From an uncultured Lachnospira sp. (GTDB lineage: Bacteria; Bacillota; Clostridia; Lachnospirales; Lachnospiraceae): a stretch of 64,000 nt of DNA. The stretch spans positions 62,001 to 126,000 of the forward strand of contig CAJUKN010000005.1 of NCBI GenBank assembly GCA_910587485.1, written 5' to 3'. This document shows positions 27,285 through 36,275 of the stretch, piece after piece. The notes below the pieces were generated by a model. That model had not been told where the DNA came from. It worked only from the letters and a program-made list of their open reading frames with translations, and did not search any database. The number at the start of each line of letters is the position of its first letter. Position 1 is the stretch's first letter. The position numbers and the translations under genes were made by a program.

Positions 27285-28217
27285 ATGAAGAATGACAATA
27301 AAAATACAGAAGTTTCTAAAGATAAAAACACACAGCCATTTATAAAACGTACGATTCAAGATAGCGTATTTACAAATTTGTTTAAAGATAAAAAATATCT
27401 AATACAGTTGTATCAAGCATTACACCCAGAAGATACCACAACAACACAAGAAGATATTGTAACAGTAACGATACAAAATATACTTACAGACAATTCTTAT
27501 AATGATTTGGGGATTCTAGTAGGTGATTTATTACTTATTTTAGTTGAAGCACAGTCAACATGGTCTAAAAATATTATAATAAGAGCACTTATGTACCTTA
27601 TGCAGACTTATAATGAATATTTTAGAACACAAAAGGTAAATCTTTACAGCAGTAAGAAAGTAAAAATTCCAAAGCCCGAACTTTATGTGATTTTTACAGG
27701 GGAACGCTCTGAGAAGCCAGAGTATATATCTCTATCAGAAGAATTTTTTGATGGTCAGGATTGTGCTGTTGATGCCAAAGTTAAAATGATTTATAACAGT
27801 GAAGAGGGCGATATTATCAACCAGTATATTGTATTTACTAAGGTTTGTAAAGAACAAGTAAAGTTGTATGGGAGAAGTAAGAAAGCACTTTCAGAAGCAA
27901 TCCGCATTTGTAAAGATAGAAACGTATTAAAGGAGTATTTAGAAAATAGAGAAACAGAGGTGGTTGATATTATGATAACATTGTATGATGAACAGGAAAT
28001 AATGGAACGATATGTAGAAAGTGAAGTAGCTGAAGCAGTAGAACAAGCAGTAGAACAAGCAGTAGAACAAGCCGATAGCGAAGCTGCTATTCGTACTACT
28101 ATTGAAATGTGTCAGGATTTTGGAATTTCCACTGAGGAAACGGTACAAAAATTGATTGATAAATTTTCTTTGAGTAAAGAGATGGCTGAGAATAAAGTGC
28201 AGGAATATTGGAAATGA
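27285..28217 (+). CDS. Rpn family (PD-(D/E)XK) nuclease/putative transposase
   Basis: 310 residues. The N-terminus (RTIQDSVFTNLFKDKKYLIQLYQAL) and the core NDLGILVGDLLLILVEAQSTWSKNIIIRALMYLMQTY are the Rpn/YhgA signature; Asp, Glu and Gln of the VGD...EAQ part form the nuclease site in this family. A variable tail follows, with three 12-base repeats (28035-28070) encoding AVEQ. E. coli Rpn proteins are DNA nucleases that promote RecA-independent recombination; the biological role here is unknown. Start ATG 27285 lies 11 bases after GAGGTGAT. Such genes are often multicopy in Lachnospiraceae. Confidence 0.88.
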   Translation: MKNDNKNTEVSKDKNTQPFIKRTIQDSVFTNLFKDKKYLIQLYQALHPEDTTTTQEDIVTVTIQNILTDNSYNDLGILVGDLLLILVEAQSTWSKNIIIRALMYLMQTYNEYFRTQKVNLYSSKKVKIPKPELYVIFTGERSEKPEYISLSEEFFDGQDCAVDAKVKMIYNSEEGDIINQYIVFTKVCKEQVKLYGRSKKALSEAIRICKDRNVLKEYLENRETEVVDIMITLYDEQEIMERYVESEVAEAVEQAVEQAVEQADSEAAIRTTIEMCQDFGISTEETVQKLIDKFSLSKEMAENKVQEYWK

Positions 28218-28223
28218 ATTTTA

Positions 28224-28280
28224 TTAGTTAAGCGAATATTCGCAATCCACGACGCTGCTTGATAAGATTAAATAGCAGTT
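28224..28280 (-). repeat. Dispersed intergenic repeat, copy 5 (reverse, partial)
   Basis: On the minus strand this reads ATCAAGCAGCGTCGTGGATT then GCGAATATTCGCTTAAC, matching CAAGTAGCGTAGCGGATTGCGAATATC of the copies at 6130 and 41969. The 5' hairpin half is missing. Confidence 0.5.
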
Positions 28281-28323
28281 TAATAAACAGTGAGGGTGAT
28301 ATTTTTACTCTCACTGTTTATTA
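28281..28323. terminator. Hairpin terminator after the Rpn gene
   Basis: TAATAAACAGTGAG (28281-28294) pairs perfectly with CTCACTGTTTATTA (28310-28323), a 14-base stem. T-rich sequence after it is short, so strength is uncertain. Confidence 0.6.
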
Positions 28324-28426
28324 ATATATAAAAAATATTTAAAACAATCTTGTTTTTGTTGAATTATTATGCTACGTATAAAAAATATGATATACTTAAA
28401 AAAATTATTAAAAGATGGTGATAAGA

Positions 28427-29155
28427 ATGTTATTGTTCAATGTGGCAATTTGCGATGATATACAAAATGAGCTGGAAGACATTAAAACGGCTTTAAGGAC
28501 TTATGGAGAAACTCATCCTGAAATATGTTTTAATATGGATGAATATCATACGGCGCTTGATATTTTAAATGTTGTAGAAAAGGAAAAAACGTATGACATT
28601 GCCCTTCTTGATATCTGTATGCCTGGCATTCTTGGAACAGATGTTGCAAAGGAAATGCTTGCAAAGGCTTCAGACACCAATATTATTTTTCTGACAACAA
28701 GCGATGAATATGCAGTAGAGGCATTTGCAATGAATGCCACCCATTATCTGTTAAAGCCCTTTACACAGGAACAATTCGATGCGGCTATTGAACGTGCTGT
28801 TGCAAAAATGCCAAAGGAAATATTGCTTTCTCTTACATGTGTGGATGGCATATATCGTGTACGCACGAGTGAAATTGTATCCATAGAATCACAGGGACAC
28901 TATTTGCTTTTTCATCTTTCTAGCGGGAAGACACTTAGGCAGCGCGGGAAACTGACCCAGATGTATGAGGAACTTAAGAAATATCCCGAGTTTATTCGGA
29001 TTGGAGCTTCTTATATTGCCAACTTCATTTTTGTACGGAAAGTTTCTGCAAATATCATAGAACTGTCAAATAGAAAAATCCCCATTCCTAGAAGGAGCAG
29101 CGTGGAAGTACAGAGAGCATATATAGATTTTTGCAGGAAGGAGGCGTTACAATGA
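28427..29155 (+). CDS. LytTR family response regulator
   Basis: 242 residues. Receiver domain with the acidic pair ICDD (10-11), phosphoacceptor Asp62 in ALLDICMPG, and the switch Thr/Lys in LTTSDEY and LLKPF. A LytTR DNA-binding domain (about 130-240) has YRVRTSEIVSIESQGHYLLFHL and RIGASYIANFIFV. ATG 28427 follows GGTGAT and fits the family start; ATG 28415 contains that site. The stop overlaps the histidine kinase start by four bases (ATGA). LytTR regulators bind paired direct repeats; such a pair lies just after this operon at 30477-30508. Confidence 0.95.
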   Translation: MLLFNVAICDDIQNELEDIKTALRTYGETHPEICFNMDEYHTALDILNVVEKEKTYDIALLDICMPGILGTDVAKEMLAKASDTNIIFLTTSDEYAVEAFAMNATHYLLKPFTQEQFDAAIERAVAKMPKEILLSLTCVDGIYRVRTSEIVSIESQGHYLLFHLSSGKTLRQRGKLTQMYEELKKYPEFIRIGASYIANFIFVRKVSANIIELSNRKIPIPRRSSVEVQRAYIDFCRKEALQ

Positions 29156-30423
29156 GTGTGCCATATCAGATACCAGGACTGTTTCTTACAGCATTGTGTC
29201 ATGTGATTGTTATTTACCATATGTTGGAATCCAGATATGCCAAAAGAAAATTTATACTTTATAGCTGTCTGTATATAGCTAGTTTTGTCTGCATGGGTGG
29301 GTACGCATATGCGGTAAGGGGTGTAAATGCGATATTTACATACATAGGAATTGCAGTCTGCCTGTTCTTTTTTTTCTGTATTGTTTCTCAGGAGTGCTTT
29401 TCTAAGAAGAGTTTTTTATTTCTTACTTATTTTGGCTTATTTTCCATTATAGATAACAGTCTAAGTCTCATAATAGATTGGCTTTTTCCGCAGTTGTCTG
29501 CTCCAGCGAGGTATTATTTGACTAATGTGTTTCGTATGGCGGCGTTACTTTTGATATTGGCACTGTATAAAAAATATGCGGCATCGGTTGTTCGTTCTAT
29601 TGCAAATATTGGCAAGGGAAGATGGTGGAAACTGGTGTTGATTGCCCTGATGTTTTATCTGTTGCAAGCTGCTCTGACTATTTTGAAAGCGTTGGGTGTG
29701 ATGCCAGAGTTGTCCATGTTTTTGATATTTGCTGTAGCCAGTTTTTTTATGTGTGCAGTATATGGCGTTGTTTTCAGCAATATCAGCTATATGAAAAAGG
29801 ATGCGGAGGCTGCTTTAGTTCGCCAGAATGCAGAGTATCTTTCTGCACAAATATCTACTCTGCAAAATGCCGAGAAAATGCACCAGAGATTTCGTCACGA
29901 TATGCGGCATCATCTTAAAATAATTGCAGAATATGCAAAAGCCGATGATGTATCCAGTATCCTTGCGTATGTCAGAGAGTACAGCATTGAGATTTCGGAA
30001 ACGGCAGTAAAACAGTATTCCATAAACAGTATGATAAACATGATTCTTTCTGTTTATGCAGGTAAGGTGAAAGAAAGCGGTATTAAATTTTCTGTCAGGT
30101 GCAGTGTGCCAGAAAAAATGACAGTGAAGGATATTGATTTAATTGCCCTTTTTGGAAATTTGCTGGAAAATGCTTTGCATGGCTGTCAGAAGGCTAAAAA
30201 AGAAAACTCATATATTGAAATTTATATTCGTTTGGACAATGACAGGCTTCTTATTGTCTGTAACAATACCTGCTCAGATAATTTGGAGCTTGCAGATGGT
30301 CTGCCTGTTCCAAAAGGCATTGGCATATCTAGTATTCTTGCTGTTTGCCAAAAATATGATGGTAATTTAGATTACAGGGTGGAAAATGGAATCTGTTCAG
30401 CTTGTGCTGTCTTGAATCTATAA
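29152..30423 (+). CDS. GHKL sensor histidine kinase (AgrC/VirS type)
   Basis: 423 residues. The first about 200 residues hold six to seven membrane helices and no large outer domain. The phosphoacceptor is in RFRHDMRHHLKI, and the GHKL ATPase has the N-box LFGNLLENALHGCQ and the G-box region PKGIGISSILAVCQKYDG. This arrangement is typical of peptide-sensing kinases of AgrC/VirS type, but no AgrD-like peptide gene was found nearby. ATG 29152 sits seven bases after AAGGAGG; the in-frame TTG at 29131 has no site. It is the partner of the upstream LytTR regulator. Confidence 0.93.
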   Translation: MSVPYQIPGLFLTALCHVIVIYHMLESRYAKRKFILYSCLYIASFVCMGGYAYAVRGVNAIFTYIGIAVCLFFFFCIVSQECFSKKSFLFLTYFGLFSIIDNSLSLIIDWLFPQLSAPARYYLTNVFRMAALLLILALYKKYAASVVRSIANIGKGRWWKLVLIALMFYLLQAALTILKALGVMPELSMFLIFAVASFFMCAVYGVVFSNISYMKKDAEAALVRQNAEYLSAQISTLQNAEKMHQRFRHDMRHHLKIIAEYAKADDVSSILAYVREYSIEISETAVKQYSINSMINMILSVYAGKVKESGIKFSVRCSVPEKMTVKDIDLIALFGNLLENALHGCQKAKKENSYIEIYIRLDNDRLLIVCNNTCSDNLELADGLPVPKGIGISSILAVCQKYDGNLDYRVENGICSACAVLNL

Positions 30424-30476
30424 GACGGCTAGTCTTGTTCATATAGTCTTCTTTTATAAATATTATAAATCTTTAG

Positions 30477-30508
30477 CCAAATATGCCAAAAAAGTGACCA
30501 AATATGCC
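30477..30508. promoter_or_regulatory. Direct repeat, candidate LytTR operator
   Basis: CCAAATATGCC occurs at 30477-30487 and 30498-30508, exactly 21 bases apart, on the same helical face. LytTR regulators bind 9-base direct repeats with this period. It lies between the kinase gene and the DUF6485 gene. Confidence 0.45.
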
Positions 30509-30618
30509 AAAAACACTTTTTTAAGTATTTTTTTTGATATGGTATATAGCAAAATAAGGGTAGCAATAATTGTTGTGTATATATTCGTTGAGTTGATTTT
30601 TTAGAAAGGAGAAGCATT

Positions 30619-30813
30619 ATGAATACTTGTAATAATAAAAAAACATGTCCTTGCACTTATGATTGCCCGAATCATGGTAAGTGTTGCGTCTGTGTTGCGC
30701 ATCATCGCGACCATAACGAAGGGGTTCCTGCATGTTTCTTTTCAAAAGAAGCGGAGGCTACATATGACAGAAGTATAGAGAATTTAGCAAGAGACCATGG
30801 AGTGTTAAAATAG
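30619..30813 (+). CDS. DUF6485 family small Cys-rich protein
   Basis: 64 residues with seven Cys and several His: KTCPCTYDCPNHGKCCVCVAHHRD, then PACFF. The pattern CxCxxxxCxxxGxCCxCVxxHR, followed by a PxCFF and an Ala-Glu-x-x-Tyr-Asp-Arg-Ser tail, matches DUF6485 small proteins of Clostridia; they probably bind a metal (zinc or iron). Function unknown. AAAGGAG lies upstream of ATG 30619. It precedes the MIF-like gene by about 100 bases. Confidence 0.8.
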   Translation: MNTCNNKKTCPCTYDCPNHGKCCVCVAHHRDHNEGVPACFFSKEAEATYDRSIENLARDHGVLK

Positions 30814-30916
30814 CAGAAAGTGAAAAAGCAAATGGTTTTTATTTTATTGATAAATATGGTTTGCAGTGAAAGTTTAAGCAGATTGATACAGATATTGAAG
30901 ATAGAGGAGGAACGTT

Positions 30917-31261
30917 ATGCCATTTATAAATTCAAGAGTAAGTATTAACATGACAGAGCAGCAGAAGGAGACGATAAAAGAAAAGCTAGGCAGCGCAATT
31001 GCTATGATTCCGGGAAAGTCGGAAGAATGGCTTATGTTGGAACTGGCAGATAATTGTAATTTATATTTCAAAGGAGCGAATACACAGCCATTAGCTATGA
31101 TAGAAATCAAGGTGTTTGGCAAAATTCCAGAAGATTGTCTTGATAAAATGACAAAAAGAATTTGTGAAATATATGAAACAGAACTTCAAATTAAGAAAGA
31201 TTGCATCTATGTAAAATATGAAGAATGTTATAAATGGGGTTGGAACGGAAGTAATTTTTAG
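30917..31261 (+). CDS. MIF-like tautomerase family protein
   Basis: 114 residues of the macrophage migration inhibitory factor/tautomerase fold. After Met removal the N-terminal residue is Pro (MPFINSRVSI), the catalytic base of the superfamily. EWLMLELADNCNLYFKG, PLAMIEIKVFG and KKDCIYVKYEECYKWGWNGSNF match the bacterial MIF layout. Enzymatic substrate in bacteria is unclear. GAGGAGG lies upstream. It sits between the DUF6485 gene and the symporter. Confidence 0.9.
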   Translation: MPFINSRVSINMTEQQKETIKEKLGSAIAMIPGKSEEWLMLELADNCNLYFKGANTQPLAMIEIKVFGKIPEDCLDKMTKRICEIYETELQIKKDCIYVKYEECYKWGWNGSNF

Positions 31262-31363
31262 AAGAGAAGAAGCCAAACAGATATAAAAAAGAAATAGATA
31301 AAATAATGGATGTCATAAAAAAGAGACTTCGTTTTTTATATTAGAAAGCGGGTGACATTTATA

Positions 31364-33001
31364 ATGCGACAATGCAAAAGAGAATTTATATTATCAGTAG
31401 AGACAATCGACCGATTGTCACGATTATTTGCCAGAGCTTTAAGAGAGGCAGGGACAGACAAAAGGGATGTTATCCGTATCCGTCGGTCTTTAGAAGAAGT
31501 TTTAGGAACATGGCTGGAAAAATTAGAAGGCATGGTTGTTTTATATAAAACGGTGCAGAAATTTGGAAGGCTTACTATTGAGGTTTGTGTGGAGGGGATG
31601 CAGATTAGCATTGATGAAGAAGCACAAGGTTTTCTGCTTGGCAGTCGAATTCTGTCACAGGCAGGACTGGCTCTTAACTATTCTTATAAAAATGGAAGAA
31701 ATTGTTTAATATGCTGTCCTCCCCCAAAAGCTCATATCAGGAAGATGGTAGGGCTGGCAATTGCAATTTTGGCTGCGCTCTTTTTTGGGGGAATCATAAG
31801 GATTCTTCCAGAGGGGGTAAAAGATATTGCTATTGGAATTACAGAACCGTTTTACAATACTATTCTTGATATGTTGCAGGCAATTTCTTACCCGATGATA
31901 TTTCTTGCAGTTTGCTGGGGAATTATCAGCATTGGAGATTTGATAACTGTGGGAAAAATTGGAAAGAAGTTAATTATAAGAATGGTAATTAGTACATTTG
32001 CTGTTGGTACTGTATTTATTCTGTTGGCAAGTCCTTTTTTTAAGATTGTATGGGGAAAAAACAAAGCGGCTTTTGGTGGTTTTGAGGATATTTATACAAT
32101 GGTGCTGGAAATTATACCATCTGATATTATATCGCCGTTTTTGGAAGGAAATGCTTTGCAGATTATTTTTTTAGGCGGATGTATTGGCATAGTATTGCTT
32201 ATCTTAGAACAGAGGGCATCGGCATTTCGGGATGTTATAGTGCAGGCAAACGAAGTAGTGCATTTTCTGATGGAAGTAATTGGAAAGTTTGTTCCTGTTT
32301 TTGTATTTTTAAGTATTTTTAATCTGTTGCTGTTTGATACCAGAGTAAATTTTGGGGGAATTATAAAGGTTTTTGCGCTTGCAATACCTGCTTGTTTGTT
32401 TCTTATACTGTTTTATGTGATTATCGTGGCGGCAAGATTTCAGATAAATCCTATTTTACTGATAAAAAAACAGTTCCCTACATATTTTATTGCTTTGTTA
32501 ACAGGTTCTTCTACAGCAGCTTTCGCTACAAATCTTGAAACTTGTACCGTTCGACTTGGAATCCCAAACAAGATAGCAAATTTTGCAATTCAATTGGGAC
32601 AGGTGATTTATAAACCAGGTGCGGTCATTGGTTTTCTTGCCATAGATTTATGTATGGCAGAATATTATGATATAGAAATTACAGTCATATGGCTGATAAT
32701 CGCTGTTTTGACAGCAGGTTTTTTGGCTATGGCAGCACCTCCGATTCCAAGCGGGGCACTTTTTATTTTTATAGTTATGTTTGCACAATTAGATATTCCA
32801 AGTGAGGCGATTATAATTGTAGTTTTGCTTAATTCCATTTTAGATTTTGTTATGACATCTTCTGGATTGATATGTATACAGGCAGAATTAATCCTTACTG
32901 CTGGAAATTTAAAGATATTAGATAAAAAAAAGTTAGCACAAGGCTATGGGAAACAACATGAACAGACCAGAAGAAGAAATAATTTGGATTATAGTCAATA
33001 G
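31364..33001 (+). CDS. Dicarboxylate/amino acid:cation symporter (SDF) with extra N-terminal domain
   Basis: 545 residues. The first about 120 are not a transporter: DRLSRLFARALREAGTD and RIRRSLEEVLGTWLEKLEG resemble the N-box helix of a GHKL/anti-sigma ATPase domain, then GRLTIEVCVEGMQI. From about 125 on is an SDF transporter with eight-helix layout, HP1/TM7 region LLTGSSTAAFATNLET (serine-rich hairpin), Asn-containing TM7 LGIPNKIANFAIQLG, and TM8 region LNSILDFVMTSSGL, which carries the substrate Asp. ATG 31364 follows GGGTGA. It likely imports a dicarboxylate or acidic/neutral amino acid with Na+ or H+. Confidence 0.88.
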   Translation: MRQCKREFILSVETIDRLSRLFARALREAGTDKRDVIRIRRSLEEVLGTWLEKLEGMVVLYKTVQKFGRLTIEVCVEGMQISIDEEAQGFLLGSRILSQAGLALNYSYKNGRNCLICCPPPKAHIRKMVGLAIAILAALFFGGIIRILPEGVKDIAIGITEPFYNTILDMLQAISYPMIFLAVCWGIISIGDLITVGKIGKKLIIRMVISTFAVGTVFILLASPFFKIVWGKNKAAFGGFEDIYTMVLEIIPSDIISPFLEGNALQIIFLGGCIGIVLLILEQRASAFRDVIVQANEVVHFLMEVIGKFVPVFVFLSIFNLLLFDTRVNFGGIIKVFALAIPACLFLILFYVIIVAARFQINPILLIKKQFPTYFIALLTGSSTAAFATNLETCTVRLGIPNKIANFAIQLGQVIYKPGAVIGFLAIDLCMAEYYDIEITVIWLIIAVLTAGFLAMAAPPIPSGALFIFIVMFAQLDIPSEAIIIVVLLNSILDFVMTSSGLICIQAELILTAGNLKILDKKKLAQGYGKQHEQTRRRNNLDYSQ

Positions 33002-33027
33002 AGCAAATATATTTTTAGACATATATA

Positions 33028-33066
33028 TTGGGAGCAGCATTAAAATGCTGCTCCCAATGGTTGTTT
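33028..33066 (+). terminator. Terminator after the symporter gene
   Basis: TTGGGAGCAGCAT (33028-33040) pairs perfectly with ATGCTGCTCCCAA (33045-33057) over a TAAA loop; a T-rich tail follows. Confidence 0.9.
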
Positions 33067-33177
33067 AACAGCAACGACATGTACAAAAATTTGTCAAAAT
33101 ATTTTATAAATATATAAAAAATATATTGATTATATATAAATAATTCATAAAAATTTAAATCGTGTGATTCTTGCTAC

Positions 33178-33207
33178 TTGACACATTTACCTTATATTAT
33201 GTATAAT
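33178..33207 (+). promoter_or_regulatory. Promoter of the SRP RNA gene
   Basis: Consensus TTGACA at 33178-33183, an 18-base spacer and consensus TATAAT at 33202-33207, about 7 bases before the RNA start. This is the strongest promoter seen in the window. Confidence 0.85.
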
Positions 33208-33213
33208 AATTTA

Positions 33214-33485
33214 TACCGCGCAGCCGGGGTAGTAGCGGCACCTTGTACCTGCAATCCGCTATAGCAGGGGTGATGTCTGGTGGAGGGCGACAGTTTATGG
33301 AGCAGCCCGATAAAAGTGGTGTTGACATTTGGGTCTTTCGCAACGGAAATTCATGAATCATGTCAGGTCAGGAATGAAGCAGCATTAAGTGAAACCTTTC
33401 GTGTGCCGAAAGGGTGCCTGAATCGAGCTAACTGTATCGGTAACGTCTGTGGGCTAGCGTTCGATATCAGATGCGCGGTTTTATT
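33214..33485 (+). ncRNA. ffs: Signal recognition particle RNA, large bacterial type
   Basis: About 270 bases. The conserved Ffh-binding helix 8 is visible as CAGGTCAGGAATGAAGCAGC (33362-33381), closed by flanking complementary arms. The 5' end CCGCGC (33216-33221) pairs with GCGCGG (33473-33478). The length and a 5' region with GCCGGGG and GTACCTGCAA-type loops indicate the Bacillus-like form with an Alu domain. The RNA and Ffh target membrane proteins to the translocon. Its place before dnaX-ybaB-recR is common in Firmicutes. Confidence 0.93.
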
Positions 33486-33526
33486 ATGTATAAATTGCAT
33501 AAACAGCAAGGTATGAAAGGAACATT

Positions 33527-35182
33527 ATGGCATATCAGGCACTTTACAGAAAGTGGCGTCCCAATAATTTTAATGATGTCAAAGGGCAGGAACATATTGT
33601 AACAACTTTACAAAACCAGATTAAACTTAATAGAATTGGTCATGCGTATTTATTTTGCGGAACAAGAGGCACAGGAAAAACAACAGTAGCTAAGATTTTT
33701 GCAAAAGCAGTAAACTGTGCAAATCCTGTTGATGGGAATCCTTGTGGAGAATGTTTAGTTTGTAGAGCGATTGCAACAGGCACTTCTATGAATGTAATAG
33801 AAATTGATGCAGCTTCTAACAATGGTGTAGATAATATTCGGCAAATTAGGGAAGAAGTGCAATATTCTCCAACAGAAGGTAAATTTAAGGTGTATATTAT
33901 TGATGAGGTGCATATGCTTTCTATAGGTGCATTTAATGCACTCCTTAAAACACTTGAGGAACCACCATCTTATGTAATATTTATTTTGGCAACAACAGAG
34001 GCACATATGATACCAATAACCATTCTTTCAAGATGTCAAAAGTATGATTTTCATCGAATTACGATTGATATTATTGCAGATAGACTTTCCGAGCTTATGA
34101 AAGAAGAACAGGTTATTGTAGAGGAGAGAGCAATAAGATATGTGGCAAAAGCAGCAGATGGTTCTATGCGTGATGCGCTTAGTTTGCTTGACCAATGTAT
34201 TGCTTTTTATCTAGGGCAGGAAATTACCTATGACAATGTACTAAAAGTGCTTGGTGCAGTTGATACAGAAGTGTTTGAATCCATGTTAAAATGTATTCTT
34301 GCATCCGATGCAGCAGGGTGTATGCAGCTTATTGAAAATATAATTATGAAGGGGAAGGAAATCACACAATTTATATCAGACTTTGTATGGTACCTTAGAA
34401 ATATGCTGCTTGTAAAAACAACAGATGACATATCTGCTTTGCAAGAAATTATTGATATGTCACAAGAACATTTAAAAAAGCTTGCAGATGATGCAAAATT
34501 GATTGATGATGGGCTTTTGATGCGCTATATAAGAGTGCTTTCCGATTTGTCAAATGATATAAAACATGCCACACAAAAAAGAATAAAAGCAGAGGTTGCA
34601 TTTATTAAATTGTGCAGACCTTCTATGGAACATGAAAATGACATTATTGAATTGACAGCAAGAGTTTCAAATCTTGAAAATCAATTAGAAAAAGCGGATA
34701 AAAAGTTGAATGAAAAGCTGCAGATGGTTGTGTCAAAGGCAGATTTTTTTTCAGAGACATCCAATTTAAAGACAGATAAAGAAAGTACAACGCATAATGA
34801 AGAGAATATTCATGCTGAAAAAGAACGTGTTGTCAATGCTTTGCCAGATGATATCAAAGAGATTGCAAAAAAATGGATGACCATTGTCAATTCGATAGAA
34901 GAACAATTGTTCGCTCAGCATTTAAAGCAGGCTCATGTGACATTAGCACAAGATAACAAAAGCCTTGAAATTATGGTAGAGTCTACTGTGGCATATGGTG
35001 CGCTTTCAAGGGAAGAAGACAAAGCTTGGCTTGAAAATATAATAGAGGAACGAACAGGTATTCATGTTGATATTATTATAACAAAATTAAAAAGTAACGA
35101 GGATTTTCAAAATCGATTTATTGATATAACCGAGTTGGTTCATATGGATATAGAAATAGATGATAAGGAGGATTTAATCTGA
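33527..35182 (+). CDS. dnaX: DNA polymerase III subunit gamma/tau
   Basis: 551 residues. The clamp-loader ATPase: Walker A GTRGTGKTTVAKIF, zinc module CANPVDGNPCGECLVCRAI, Walker B IDEVHML, sensor ILATTEAHMIPITILSRCQ (SRC arginine finger). The middle collar domain is followed by a linker (about 360-420) and a tau-like C-terminal domain. It loads the sliding clamp during replication. GAAAGGA precedes ATG 33527. The stop codon shares one base with the ybaB start (TGATG), so the operon is tightly coupled. Confidence 0.97.
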   Translation: MAYQALYRKWRPNNFNDVKGQEHIVTTLQNQIKLNRIGHAYLFCGTRGTGKTTVAKIFAKAVNCANPVDGNPCGECLVCRAIATGTSMNVIEIDAASNNGVDNIRQIREEVQYSPTEGKFKVYIIDEVHMLSIGAFNALLKTLEEPPSYVIFILATTEAHMIPITILSRCQKYDFHRITIDIIADRLSELMKEEQVIVEERAIRYVAKAADGSMRDALSLLDQCIAFYLGQEITYDNVLKVLGAVDTEVFESMLKCILASDAAGCMQLIENIIMKGKEITQFISDFVWYLRNMLLVKTTDDISALQEIIDMSQEHLKKLADDAKLIDDGLLMRYIRVLSDLSNDIKHATQKRIKAEVAFIKLCRPSMEHENDIIELTARVSNLENQLEKADKKLNEKLQMVVSKADFFSETSNLKTDKESTTHNEENIHAEKERVVNALPDDIKEIAKKWMTIVNSIEEQLFAQHLKQAHVTLAQDNKSLEIMVESTVAYGALSREEDKAWLENIIEERTGIHVDIIITKLKSNEDFQNRFIDITELVHMDIEIDDKEDLI

Positions 35183-35541
35183 TGGCAAAAAGAGGCGGAT
35201 TTCCCGGTGGTATGCCTGGAAATATGAATAATTTAATGAAACAGGCACAAAGAATGCAAAGGCAGATGGAAACACAGCAGGCAGAGTTTGAAGGAAAAGA
35301 ATTTACAGCGGCAGCAGGCGGAAAAGCTGTGGAAGTGACAGTTACAGGAAAAAGAGAAGTGACAAAGGTAAAGATAGACCCTGAAGCTGTTGACCCAGAT
35401 GATGTAGAGATGCTTGAAGACCTTATTATGGCAGCTATCAATGAAGCATTGCGCAAATGTGAAGAGGAATCGGCTGCTTCAATGTCAAAGATTACAGGTG
35501 GTCTGTCAGGACTTGGAGGTCTAGGCGGAGGATTATTTTAA
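35182..35541 (+). CDS. ybaB: YbaB/EbfC family nucleoid-associated protein
   Basis: 119 residues. The Gly/Met-rich N-terminus (GGFPGGMPGNMNNLMKQAQRMQRQM), the strand GGKAVEVTVTGKREVTKVKIDPE, and the C-terminal helix VEMLEDLIMAAINEAL define the family. It forms tweezer-like dimers that bind DNA and is almost always next to recR. It starts at the last base of dnaX (GGAGG upstream) and its own last base starts recR, so all three are translated from one message. Confidence 0.96.
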   Translation: MAKRGGFPGGMPGNMNNLMKQAQRMQRQMETQQAEFEGKEFTAAAGGKAVEVTVTGKREVTKVKIDPEAVDPDDVEMLEDLIMAAINEALRKCEEESAASMSKITGGLSGLGGLGGGLF

Positions 35542-36137
35542 TGGATATTTACAGTAACCATATCAATAATTTAATTGAACAGTTGTCGAGATTACCAGGT
35601 GTTGGGGCTAAAAGCGCACAACGCCTGGCATTTCACATTATTCATATGCCAGAGGAAGAAGTGGATAGCTTGACAAGAGCAATATCAGATGCAAAGTCTA
35701 ATGTGAGATATTGTAAAGAATGTTTTACGCTTACTGATGAAGAAGTGTGTCCAATATGTCGCAATGAAAAAAGAAATCATAGAATGATTATGGTGGTGGA
35801 ACAGACAAGAGATTTAGCAGCCTATGAAAAAACAGGAAAATATGAAGGGATATACCATGTGCTTCATGGTGCAATCAGTCCAATGTTAGGAATTGGACCA
35901 TCAGATATAAAGATAAAAGAACTTATAAAACGACTTGAGACCGATATTGATGAAGTGATTATTGCGACAAATTCAAGTCTTGAAGGTGAAACAACAGCTA
36001 TGTATTTAAGTAAGTTGATTAAACCGACAGGAATTAAGGTGACAAGAATTGCAAGCGGCGTACCAGTTGGAGGCGATTTGGAATATATTGATGAAGTTAC
36101 CTTGTTGCGCGCATTGGAAGGCAGAATTGAATTGTAA
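35541..36137 (+). CDS. recR: Recombination mediator RecR
   Basis: 198 residues. Helix-hairpin-helix LSRLPGVGAKSAQRLAFHI, four-Cys zinc finger CKECFTLTDEEVCPIC, Toprim domain (MVVEQTRDLAAYEKTG, IIATNSSLEGETTAMYL), and a Walker-B-like C-terminal part (ASGVPVGGDLEYIDEVTL). With RecF/RecO it loads RecA on gapped DNA. The start overlaps the ybaB stop by one base (TAATG). A TGTAACAAA/TTTGTTACA pair covers the stop (36135-36163) and may end the transcript. Confidence 0.97.
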   Translation: MDIYSNHINNLIEQLSRLPGVGAKSAQRLAFHIIHMPEEEVDSLTRAISDAKSNVRYCKECFTLTDEEVCPICRNEKRNHRMIMVVEQTRDLAAYEKTGKYEGIYHVLHGAISPMLGIGPSDIKIKELIKRLETDIDEVIIATNSSLEGETTAMYLSKLIKPTGIKVTRIASGVPVGGDLEYIDEVTLLRALEGRIEL

Positions 36138-36275
36138 CAAATTGGCAATTTTTTGTTACATTATAAAAAATTTATAATTCTTAACATCATTGTAAATGGA
36201 CTACTTATTTACAACATTTTTTTAGTATGTTAAACTATAATCACTTATGTTTAAATAGAAAAGGTGGCGTCTGGA

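Noticed and set aside
33280..33516. 78-codon open frame
   Set aside because: It lies almost wholly in the SRP RNA, and its start is within that RNA; no ribosome site.
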